From the NCBI RefSeq assembly GCF_003569785.1, contig NZ_KZ983996.1:1-64000 (forward strand): a stretch of DNA of 64,000 nucleotides. The letters are read 5' to 3'. Shown here one piece after another: positions 26,212 through 33,986 of this stretch. A model generated the notes under the pieces. That model had not been told where the DNA came from, made no database searches, and saw only the letters and a list, made by a program, of their open reading frames with translations. Made by a program: the position numbers and the translations under genes. Origin of the DNA: Leucobacter sp. wl10 (GTDB taxonomy: Bacteria; Actinomycetota; Actinomycetes; Actinomycetales; Microbacteriaceae). The first letter of the stretch is position 1, and the number at the start of each line of letters is the position of its first letter.

Positions 26212-28863
26212 CTATCGCGCGCCGGTCTCGCGCCTGAACCAGAGCCGGAGCTCGTCGCGGCCGCTCACCCTCAGCTTGGTGAAGACGTGGCGCAGGTGGG
26301 TATCGACGGTGCGCACCGAGAGGTGGAACTGCTCGGCGATCCACCGGCTCGAATAGCCGAGGGCCGCCAACATTGAGATCTCGCGCTCTCTCGCGGAGAG
26401 CACGTCCGTCTGCGGCAGCGGCATCCAGATGCCGAACTCGGTGAGCCTGCGCGCCGGCGGACTGTCCCAGGCGGATCGGCCCTGAGCCAGCTCCTCGCAG
26501 TGCTCGAGCAGCACCACCGCCATCGGCGGCTCGACGATCCCGGCGAGCGCCTGGATGCGCGCCCGATATATGCCGGCCTCCTCGCCGGTCTCGAGCGCGT
26601 AGAGGTGCAGCGCCTGCAGCTCGACCGCTTCGAGCTGCTCGCGGGAGGCCCAGGTCGCGAGCTGCAGGCTGAGCGCGGCCACGCCCTCGTCGGCGTTCCA
26701 CTGGCGGGCCCGCAGGGTCAGCAGGCGCACGTGGCCCGCGAGCACCTGGGAGAGGCCGATCTGCCGGTGCTCGGCGAGCCGGATCGACCGTCGGCTCGCC
26801 TCCCGCTCCCCCAGCGCGGCGAGCGCGAGTGCGAGCGTCGCCTCGGCGAAGCCCATGAGACCGTGACGATCGTAGCTCGCCAGGCGCGCCTTGAGCCGCT
26901 CGGCCCGCTGCGAGGCGAGCCGCCACTTGCCGTCGGCGATGCTCATCAGCACTGCGCAAGCCTCCACGAGACCGGAGTAGTGGATGTCGGAGAAGGACGA
27001 CTCGATGAACTCGTGGTAGGCGTGGCGCGCGGCCTCGACGGCGCCCGCGGCCCATGAGGCGACGAAGCCGCAGAAGCGCAGCAGCTTCGTGTTGTCGAGC
27101 TGCGGCCGCTCGCCCATCTCCGCGAACGATCCGGCGTAGTCCGCGAGGCGGATCGCCGCCTCGTAGCGACCGCGCTGGCTCAGGATCAGGGACGAGGCCG
27201 CCCGGGCCCTCGTGCGCTCCCACTCGATCGGCATGCTCTCGAAGGCTGCGGGATCGGGCGCCAGCTCGGCCGCCTTGCGCAGCTGGCCGGTGGAGGCCAG
27301 CAGCATCACCCGCGCGGTGCGGATCGCCTCCAGCACCTTGCCCTCGAAGCCCGCGAACTCCCGCTCGAGGTCTCCGATGATCTCGTCCGCCTCAGCCGCG
27401 TCCTCTCGGTCGAAGGCCTCGTGCTCGGCCAGGACGATGCGCAGCTTGGCCTGCAGCATCGGCGACGGGCCGAGAGATCGCCGAGTGCGCTCGACGGCGG
27501 TGCGCACGTGCTCGAGCGCCTCGGTGAGCCGCGGGCGGTCGCCGACCAGTCGTGCGATCTGCACGGCTTGCAGCGCCGCCTTCGTCAGCTGGGCGGTAGA
27601 GACGTCCGGGTGGGCGGCGACGGCCAGCGCGATGCGCAGCCGCAGCTGCAGCTCGTGCCCGCTCTGCATGAGCCTGAGGGTGTCCCACAGCCAGTTCAGC
27701 GGCACCTTGCGGTCGGCGTCGAGGCCCATGGCCACCATGCGGAACAGCAGCTGGGGCGACGTGCGGGGGTCGTCCGAGCCGATCTCGCGCTGCAGGGCGT
27801 CGAACAGCTCGTTGCTCACCTCGACCACCCGTGACGGCGACATCTGTTCGCGCACGGCCGCGGTGAGCAGTTGATGCCGCATACCGACGGTGAAGCGGCC
27901 CGACGCCCCTGCCCCCATGGAGAGGAGCCCGCGCTCCTTGAGCGTCGCCAGCCGCCCGGGATCGAGCAGCCGGATGAAGGCGTTCTCGGAGATCGGCTCG
28001 ACATGGGCGATGAGTTCGAGTGTGCGCAGCTCCTCCGCCGTGCAGGTGGTGCGGAGGAACTCCCCGAACTCGGACGGGACGGCCTCGGCGCCTGGCAGCT
28101 CGTAGACGACACCGCGCCGCCGCCCGATCAGGCCCTGACGCTCGAGCGCGAGCGCGAGCAGCGTGAGCGACAGGGAGTTGCCGGCCGTGACCCGGTACCA
28201 GCGACGCAGGGTGTGCAACTCGATGTGCTCCGCGCCCAGGAGCTGCTCGAGAAAGCCGCCGCTCTCCCTGACGGTCAGCGGCGGCACCACTATCTTCCGC
28301 ACGCGGGGGTCCCTCGCGACGTGCGCCGCGGCTCCGCTCAGCCGCATCGCCGTCCCCACGATCCGGCTCTTGCGCGAACGCACCAGCTCGTCGAGCATCA
28401 GCGTGGCCACGGGCGAGTACTGATCCAGGCCCGGCGCGAGCAGCAGCGGCGTGCCGTCCGCGGCCTCGCGCTCGATCGCCTCGATCAGCCGACGGCTCAG
28501 CTCCCGGGGTTCGCCGAGGTCGAGGTGATTGCGGTTCTCCAGCGCGGCGCTTCCGCCGAGGATCTCCGAGAAGTGGTAGCCGAAGTGAGCGGCGACGTCC
28601 GTGAGGGGGTTCGAGGGCGGGGCGAGCGGAATGACCGCGACCTTCTCGCCCAAGCGGTCGGCCAGTGCGGCGGCCGCCTCGCGGGCGAGCCGGTTCTTTC
28701 CCGTGCCCGACTCCCCGATGAGCAAGGACACGCTGCCGGGCTCGATGAGCGCCTCGGTAACGGCCTCCAGCCGCTCCGGAGTGCTGCTGTGCGTGGAACT
28801 CACGGGACGCGGGGGCACTCTTGATACGCCGAGCTCCGTTACCGTGACGTTGTGCAAATCCAT
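26212..28863 (-). CDS. Large LuxR-family ATP-binding regulator (STAND/LAL-like)
   Basis: An 883-residue transcription regulator. The N-terminal ATPase has Walker A LLIGESGTGKNR near residues 47-58. A long alpha-helical, TPR-like middle region follows. The C-terminal LuxR helix-turn-helix spans about residues 820-875 (LSAREREISMLAALGYSSRW, then LSVRTVDTHLRHVFTKL). The architecture matches large ATP-binding LuxR regulators that sense metabolites. The ATG at 28863 follows a GAGGGAGT ribosome site; a longer upstream frame has no such support. It is immediately upstream of, and codirectional with, the WcaJ-type gene, so control of surface polysaccharide is plausible. Confidence 0.9.
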   Translation of the reverse strand: MDLHNVTVTELGVSRVPPRPVSSTHSSTPERLEAVTEALIEPGSVSLLIGESGTGKNRLAREAAAALADRLGEKVAVIPLAPPSNPLTDVAAHFGYHFSEILGGSAALENRNHLDLGEPRELSRRLIEAIEREAADGTPLLLAPGLDQYSPVATLMLDELVRSRKSRIVGTAMRLSGAAAHVARDPRVRKIVVPPLTVRESGGFLEQLLGAEHIELHTLRRWYRVTAGNSLSLTLLALALERQGLIGRRRGVVYELPGAEAVPSEFGEFLRTTCTAEELRTLELIAHVEPISENAFIRLLDPGRLATLKERGLLSMGAGASGRFTVGMRHQLLTAAVREQMSPSRVVEVSNELFDALQREIGSDDPRTSPQLLFRMVAMGLDADRKVPLNWLWDTLRLMQSGHELQLRLRIALAVAAHPDVSTAQLTKAALQAVQIARLVGDRPRLTEALEHVRTAVERTRRSLGPSPMLQAKLRIVLAEHEAFDREDAAEADEIIGDLEREFAGFEGKVLEAIRTARVMLLASTGQLRKAAELAPDPAAFESMPIEWERTRARAASSLILSQRGRYEAAIRLADYAGSFAEMGERPQLDNTKLLRFCGFVASWAAGAVEAARHAYHEFIESSFSDIHYSGLVEACAVLMSIADGKWRLASQRAERLKARLASYDRHGLMGFAEATLALALAALGEREASRRSIRLAEHRQIGLSQVLAGHVRLLTLRARQWNADEGVAALSLQLATWASREQLEAVELQALHLYALETGEEAGIYRARIQALAGIVEPPMAVVLLEHCEELAQGRSAWDSPPARRLTEFGIWMPLPQTDVLSAREREISMLAALGYSSRWIAEQFHLSVRTVDTHLRHVFTKLRVSGRDELRLWFRRETGAR

Positions 28864-29507
28864 ACTGACTCCCTCGAAGGATGTCAGCCAGTCCCCCGGC
28901 CGACCTCCTGCGAAGCCAGCGGGTCTCCCCACTACTGCCTGAAACTCAATCCAGAGTAGGTGCATAGCTCTCGCCGAAACGAGAGGTTACGCGTTTTCCA
29001 CTTACGCAAGTCTGCGCCGAGAATTCATGACAAGTCAATCAAAACTTCCGACTTTCACAACCTTGTGATAAGGGTTCGGTCGTTTCCGATTCATCGGATG
29101 TTCAGCTTCCCGCAACCGGCGAAGGTCCAGTGCCCGTTCTGGCGCCGGGCCGGCACTTGAATGTCGCAGACAGGCGCGCCGCACCCAGGACACGCTGGGG
29201 TTGTTCTTCGCCCACAAGCATGCACGGACCCGGAGATCGAAGAACTGGGGGGCCCAATAGCTTCGGCCTCATGCTCCGACGCGCCGGCGCACGCTGGGAG
29301 GCTCGCTTCGAGAGCCTCGAATCCAAGTTTCGACGCGCCCTGCGACAAGCTCGAGATGAAAGTAGACGTAGCCGCCTACGTCGTTGACATGAAGGTTGCG
29401 GTCGCGCGAATCGAGGATCCGCCGTCGTCGTTCATCCGGGTCTGAAGTTCGCGGGCTGCCGGGTCGTCCACGGCACGCTCGCTCATTCCGGCCGCCCTTT
29501 CCCACCC
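28864..29507. other. Region of 644 bases without a recognised gene
   Basis: The right part lies between the LuxR-type promoter and the end of the siderophore ATPase gene. It contains several short overlapping frames of low plausibility. A minus-strand frame near 29091-29240 has a zinc-ribbon-like CPGCGAPVCD, which could be a gene remnant. A 36-codon minus-strand frame at 29376-29486 starts MSERAVDDPAAREL. Neither resembles a known family well enough to call. Confidence 0.4.
28985..29010. promoter_or_regulatory. Candidate regulator-binding motif upstream of the LuxR-type gene
   Basis: GGTTACGC (28985-28992) and TTACGCAAG (29002-29010) lie 122-147 bases upstream of the start codon. The same two strings are merged as GGTTACGCAAG upstream of the initiating transferase at 26108. 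Autoregulation is a reasonable inference. Confidence 0.35.
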
Positions 29508-30311
29508 TCAAGCGGTGTTATCGCGAACCCGCGGCACCACCAACGGAGTTCCGCTCTGCGGGTCGGCGACGACGACCGCAGCTACGCCGAACACGTCTGA
29601 GACCAACCGCTCGGTCATCACTTGCACCGGCGCACCCTCGGCAACGATCCGCCCCTGGTCCATAACGATCAGGTGCGATGCATAGCGGGCCGCGTGGTTG
29701 AGGTCGTGCAGCACGGTCACGATCGTGCGGCCCGTGCGGTGCAGACGAGCGAAGAGATCCAGCAATTCGAGTTGGTGAGAGATGTCGAGGAAGGTCGTGG
29801 GCTCGTCCAAGAGCAAGATGCCCGCCTCCTGCGCCAACGTCATTGCCACCCATACGCGCTGACGCTGCCCACCAGAGAGCTCGTCCACGTATCTGGTGGA
29901 GAGGTCGGTGACTCCGGTGGCCTGCATCGCCTCTGCCACCGCCCGCTCGTCTGCGGTCGACCACCGGCTGAACGGGGGCTGATGGGGAAAGCGCCCCCGA
30001 GCGACGAGTTCTGCGACTGTGATGCTCTCGGGTGCGACCGGGGACTGCGGCAGCAGACTGATGCGGCGGGCGAGCTCTTTGGGTCGGTAGCGCACGAGAT
30101 TGCGCCCATCGAGGCTGATCTCGCCCCTCGTCGGCGCCAGCACCCGGGCCAGGCTGCGCAGGAAGGTCGATTTGCCGCACCCGTTCGGGCCGATGATGGC
30201 GGTGAACTCCGCGTCGGGGATGTCACTACTGAGCGCGTCGATGACGACTCGATTGTCGTATGCGAGGCTGAGATCGGTGGCGCTGAGTCGCGCTGAGGGG
30301 TGCGAATTCAT
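29508..30311 (-). CDS. Iron-siderophore ABC transporter ATPase (FecE/FepC-like)
   Basis: A 267-residue ATPase of the siderophore importers. Walker A GPNGCGKSTFLRSLARVL is near residues 38-55. ISLLPQSPVAPESITVAELV and GRFPHQPPFSRW are typical of FecE/FepC. The signature is LSGGQRQRVWVAMTLAQ and Walker B is ILLLDEPTTFLDISHQLELL. The ATG at 30311 overlaps the stop of the preceding permease. A longer frame upstream is discarded. It is the last gene of a four-gene iron-uptake operon. Confidence 0.93.
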   Translation of the reverse strand: MNSHPSARLSATDLSLAYDNRVVIDALSSDIPDAEFTAIIGPNGCGKSTFLRSLARVLAPTRGEISLDGRNLVRYRPKELARRISLLPQSPVAPESITVAELVARGRFPHQPPFSRWSTADERAVAEAMQATGVTDLSTRYVDELSGGQRQRVWVAMTLAQEAGILLLDEPTTFLDISHQLELLDLFARLHRTGRTIVTVLHDLNHAARYASHLIVMDQGRIVAEGAPVQVMTERLVSDVFGVAAVVVADPQSGTPLVVPRVRDNTA

Positions 30312-31390
30312 CGTCGAGCTCTCTTTCTCGCGTCGCGGAAAATCAACCAGACCAGGTAGCAGCCCCCCAAGCTCACGGTGACCACCCCGACAGGGAGAAC
30401 GAGGTCGCCGCCGAAGGCGTGCTGGGCGATGATATCGGCAGAGGCCAGCAGCAGAGCGCCGGTTACCGCCGAAGGAAGCAGGCTCACTGAGGGGGTACCG
30501 GTCAACCGGCGGGCGATCTGCGGCGCCGACAGCGCGACGAAGGCGACCGGTCCGATCACGGCGGTGACGATCGCCGTGATCCCCACTCCGCACACGATGA
30601 GCATGAGGCGGGTCCGCTCCGCGCGGATCCCGAGGCTGTGTGCCGTATCGTCACCCATCTCGAGCAGCTGCATGCGCCGCCACATCAGACCGGCTGCGCT
30701 CAGCGGTGCGACGAGCAGCACGAATGCCGGGAGGATACGATCCCACTGCACGCCGTTCAGGCTGCCCATGCCCCACACCGCAGCAGATACGGCCACCTCG
30801 AGGCGCGCGGTGAGCAGAATCCAGGTGTTCACCGACGACAGTACGGCTGCGATCGCGATTCCGACGATGATGATCCCGAAACCACCCGAACGGGTGCGAA
30901 AGGCCACCAGGTAGACCACGGTGGCGGTCAGTGCGCCGCCAACGACCGCGCCGAAGGCGGTGACCGCGAATGATCCTCCCAGAAACACGATCGCCAGCAG
31001 CGCCCCGGTGTAAGCGCCGGTGGAGAAGCCGATGACGTCAGGCGACCCCAGGGGGTTGCGGGTGAGCGATTGAAAGATCGCACCTGCCGCTCCCAGCGCC
31101 GCGCCGAACACGACCGCTGCGCTGACCCGCCCGAGCCGCCACTCGACCACCACGACGCGCGCCATCCCGTCGCCCCGAGCGAGCAACGCCTCGATCACAT
31201 CTTCTGGGGGCACGACGAACCGCCCGATCGAAAGCGAGACGACGAATACGATGAGAGTCGCGATCGTGAGCGCTAACGTGAGCGCGACCGCCCGCATCGA
31301 CACGATGGTCGAGAATCTTCCATAGCGCACGCCGCGGATGGTGCCGGCGAACCGCACCCCGGCACCGCGGGGGTATCGATCCGCGCTCAC
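30308..31390 (-). CDS. Iron-siderophore ABC transporter permease (FecCD family)
   Basis: A 360-residue permease with about nine to ten helices. FecCD motifs include VVEWRLGRVSAAVVFGAALGAAGAIFQ, SLTRNPLGSPDVIGFSTGAY, WGMGSLNG and PVAFVALSAPQIARRLTG. A GTG start at 31390 overlaps the stop of the first permease; the frame upstream of it lies within that gene. The two permeases should form the membrane heterodimer. Confidence 0.92.
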   Translation of the reverse strand: MSADRYPRGAGVRFAGTIRGVRYGRFSTIVSMRAVALTLALTIATLIVFVVSLSIGRFVVPPEDVIEALLARGDGMARVVVVEWRLGRVSAAVVFGAALGAAGAIFQSLTRNPLGSPDVIGFSTGAYTGALLAIVFLGGSFAVTAFGAVVGGALTATVVYLVAFRTRSGGFGIIIVGIAIAAVLSSVNTWILLTARLEVAVSAAVWGMGSLNGVQWDRILPAFVLLVAPLSAAGLMWRRMQLLEMGDDTAHSLGIRAERTRLMLIVCGVGITAIVTAVIGPVAFVALSAPQIARRLTGTPSVSLLPSAVTGALLLASADIIAQHAFGGDLVLPVGVVTVSLGGCYLVWLIFRDARKRARR

Positions 31391-32439
31391 TGCGCTTGCT
31401 TTCTGCGATAGAGCAATACGACCAGAACCGGAGCACCGATGAAGGCCGTCACGACACCCACCGGCAGTTCTCCCGGTGTCACCACGCGGCCGATCACATC
31501 GGCGACCAGCACCAGCGTTGGCCCCAGCACCGCGCTGTACGCGAAGATCCAACGATGGTCGGGGCCGACGATCCAACGGGCTACGTGCGGCATCATGAGG
31601 CCGACGAAGCCGATGGGCCCCGCGATGGCGGTCGCTCCTCCGGCGAGCAGGGTGATGGCGAGGATGCCGAGGATGCGGGTGCTGCGAACGCGGGCGCCCA
31701 GCGAGGCGGCCAACGATTCCCCGAGAGCGAGCGTGTTGAACGAGCGCGCGACAGCAAGTGCGAGCACGAACCCTCCGGCGACGTAGGGGATCACCGGTGC
31801 GGTAACCGCGAGCGAGCGCGACGAGAGCGAGCCCGCGCTCCACGAGAGCATCTGTTCGAATGCGTCGGGGTTGAGGATCGAGAGCGCGGAGGTGAACCCG
31901 CCGAGCACCGCTCCTACCGCGACGCCGGCGAGCACGAGTTGCGCGCTGGAGGGGTTGAGCGCTGTCGAAGCGCTGAGCATGTAGACCAGCGCGGTCGCGA
32001 TCATCGCGCCTGCGAACGCGAAGACGATGTACTGCTCGACCGAGCGCACCCCCAGCAGGGCCACGGCGATCGCGACGAGAAACGCGGCGCCCGCGTTGAC
32101 GCCGAGTATGCCGGGGTCGGCGAGCGGGTTGCGCACCAGGGCCTGGATCACCCCGCCGGCAACAGCCAAAGCGAGACCCACCACGATCGCGGCGAGCGTG
32201 CGCGGCACCCGGATCTCCCACAGCACGATCGTGGTCTCCGCGTCGCCAAGGCCGACCATCGCGTTCCATACCTGGGCGGGGCTCAGCGGTGCGGCGCCGA
32301 CGGCGAGGCTCAACACGACCGAGAGCAGCAGTGCGACGCCCGCGAGCGCGAACCCTCGCCGACGCCCGATGCGACGGTCGCCGCCCGCCCGGGAGCGAAC
32401 CCGGGCCGGCACCGCTTTCTCGGTGGTCGACGAGCGCAT
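31387..32439 (-). CDS. Iron-siderophore ABC transporter permease (FecCD family)
   Basis: A 350-residue permease. FecCD motifs include LWEIRVPRTLAAIVVGLALA, GGVIQALVRNPLADPGILGV, GSLSSRS and IGFVGLMMPHVARWIVG. The ATG at 32439 lies 10 bases after the binding-protein stop with GGGTGAGG just before it. A start at 32478 would overlap the binding protein and is less likely. Confidence 0.92.
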   Translation of the reverse strand: MRSSTTEKAVPARVRSRAGGDRRIGRRRGFALAGVALLLSVVLSLAVGAAPLSPAQVWNAMVGLGDAETTIVLWEIRVPRTLAAIVVGLALAVAGGVIQALVRNPLADPGILGVNAGAAFLVAIAVALLGVRSVEQYIVFAFAGAMIATALVYMLSASTALNPSSAQLVLAGVAVGAVLGGFTSALSILNPDAFEQMLSWSAGSLSSRSLAVTAPVIPYVAGGFVLALAVARSFNTLALGESLAASLGARVRSTRILGILAITLLAGGATAIAGPIGFVGLMMPHVARWIVGPDHRWIFAYSAVLGPTLVLVADVIGRVVTPGELPVGVVTAFIGAPVLVVLLYRRKQAQ

Positions 32440-32449
32440 CCTCACCCGG

Positions 32450-33397
32450 TTACGAGGTGGCGAGGCACTCGCGCACATCCTGCGCGACGATCTTCGCGGC
32501 CGACGGGCCCGCGAGAATCCAGGCGGCCTGGTTCTCGCTCACGCAGACCTTGTCATTTTGCACTGCGGGCAGCGCCCTCCACAGCGACTGCTGCTGCAGG
32601 CTCTCGTACGCCTCCGTACTGTCGATGAAGGCGATGATGGTATCGGCATCGAGCACACTGAGCTGTTCGGCCGGGATCACCGACCATTCGTCGTTCTCGG
32701 ACGCAACGATCGGCCCCGGCAGCTTGATGCTGCGCAGCCCCTGCAGCACGCCCGCGCTCACCAGGCTCTCCGGCAGGTAGTGGCGCACCTGGTCGGCGCG
32801 CACGCGCAGCGGGATCACCGTCTGGCCCTTGTTCGCGATGTCGGCGTCGAGATCTGCGACCATCTCGTCGAACGACGCGATCACCGTGTTCGCTTTGTCC
32901 TCGCGCCCGGTGAACCCGGCGATCGCGGCGAGGTGCTCTCGCCAGTCCGAGCGGCCCTCTGCGTTGAGGGAGTCGTACGCGGCGACCGGGGCGATCGATT
33001 CGAATGTCTCGAGATTGTTCTCGATGCTCTCGTCGCCGATGATGAGGTCGGGCTTGAGCGCGGCGATCGCTTCGAAATCGGGTTCGTCATCGGTGCCGAT
33101 CAACGCCATGTCTTTAGGCGCTTCGGCGGCGAGGTAACCCGGAAGGCCGCTGCCGCCGCCCCAGTAGGTAGTGCCGACCGGCTCGATGCCGAGCGCGAGC
33201 GCCGTGTCCAGGGCGTTCGTTCGCACAATCACGATCCGTTGCGGATCGACCGGCACCTCTTTGTCTCCGAACACGGTCTGCACCGTGCGCGTCGCGGATT
33301 CGGCTGAAGGCGCATCACCGCTCGGCACCGCTGCGCAACCGTTGAGGAGCAGCATCGCCGCAAGTGCCAGGGAGACTGTCGGGAGCGAGAACTTCAT
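32450..33397 (-). CDS. Iron-siderophore ABC transporter binding lipoprotein
   Basis: A 315-residue FecB/FepB-type lipoprotein. The signal MKFSLPTVSLALAAMLLL ends in LLNGC with the lipidated cysteine at about residue 21. The fold is shown by RIVIVRTNALDTALALGIEPVG, ALKPDLIIGDESI, FESIAPVAAYD and LPAVQNDKVCVSE. The ATG at 33397 is preferred over one seven codons upstream because the signal peptide begins there. First gene of the iron-uptake operon. I found no clear iron-regulator box upstream, but the leader carries a hairpin and T-rich run. Confidence 0.92.
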   Translation of the reverse strand: MKFSLPTVSLALAAMLLLNGCAAVPSGDAPSAESATRTVQTVFGDKEVPVDPQRIVIVRTNALDTALALGIEPVGTTYWGGGSGLPGYLAAEAPKDMALIGTDDEPDFEAIAALKPDLIIGDESIENNLETFESIAPVAAYDSLNAEGRSDWREHLAAIAGFTGREDKANTVIASFDEMVADLDADIANKGQTVIPLRVRADQVRHYLPESLVSAGVLQGLRSIKLPGPIVASENDEWSVIPAEQLSVLDADTIIAFIDSTEAYESLQQQSLWRALPAVQNDKVCVSENQAAWILAGPSAAKIVAQDVRECLATS

Positions 33398-33833
33398 CTG
33401 CGGGGCCCTTCGGAACAAAAAGAAGAGGGGCCGTTCGGCACCCCCTTCGGTCGATACTGAGCCGAGCCTACCGCGATCGGCCCGGTGCGGTTGGAAGCCC
33501 GATGGTTCTGGGCCAAGCCGCTGAGCCTACCACCTCAATGACGTCGGCATGCGATGCGGCAGGCGACGCAGCGGAGGCCGCTGAGGCCTCGCGACCAATC
33601 GGATCGACGCCACCGGGGCGACCCACGCCGGGCCCTAACTCAGCGCGCGCATAGTTAACAATTAGAAACAACCATTCACTACGACGCAGCCTTCCTCTAG
33701 AATAGAAAAGTTCGTCACCTGCGCCACTTTCGGCGTTGCGGCGATTGACGGAGATGCAGCGGGTCACGCTCGCACTTGAGTAGCGCTGATAAGAGAAAAA
33801 GTATGTTCGGCCGGCAGACAGGGGGAATGTGAC
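33398..33833. other. Divergent intergenic region between iron uptake and polysaccharide loci
   Basis: These 436 bases separate the minus-strand siderophore operon from the plus-strand polysaccharide operon. An AT-rich block at about 33645-33715 (containing GTTAACAATTAG and TCTAGAATAG) probably holds promoters for one or both sides. A short GC-rich inverted repeat (AGCGG and CCGCT) is present near 33570. No gene is recognised. Confidence 0.5.
33415..33443 (-). promoter_or_regulatory. Hairpin and T-rich run in the siderophore operon leader
   Basis: On the minus strand a 6-bp stem with one bulge (33427-33443, loop 33433-33436) is followed by TCTTCTTTTTGTT just upstream of the binding-protein start. 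The form is terminator-like but lies in the 5' leader, with no gene upstream on this strand. It could be an attenuator or simply a weak structure. Confidence 0.3.
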
Positions 33834-33986
33834 GTGAGGATGACGGTGAGCAACCGCCCGGGTGCTCGTGGTCGAACATATCGCCGCTCAGAAACCTCGC
33901 AAACCGATCCCATATTCGATTGGTGCGACGATGCGGTCCAGATGCGTGCGCGCGCGTTCTCAGAAGCGCGGAGGGACCGGGCGTGA
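33834..33986 (+). CDS. Possible 50-residue small ORF coupled to the dehydratase gene
   Basis: A short frame begins with GTG at 33834 (or ATG at 33840), 8 bases after a GGGGG ribosome site, and ends in a GTGA overlap with the next gene. All following genes of this operon use the same kind of overlap. The product has a basic start and an acidic DPIFDWCDDAVQMR segment, then a basic end. No family is recognised; it may be a leader peptide that couples translation, or a small protein. Confidence 0.45.
   Translation: MRMTVSNRPGARGRTYRRSETSQTDPIFDWCDDAVQMRARAFSEARRDRA

Noticed and set aside
29376-29486. 36-codon minus-strand frame starting MSERAVDDPA
   Set aside because: No family match and weak ribosome site; reported only inside the intergenic entry.
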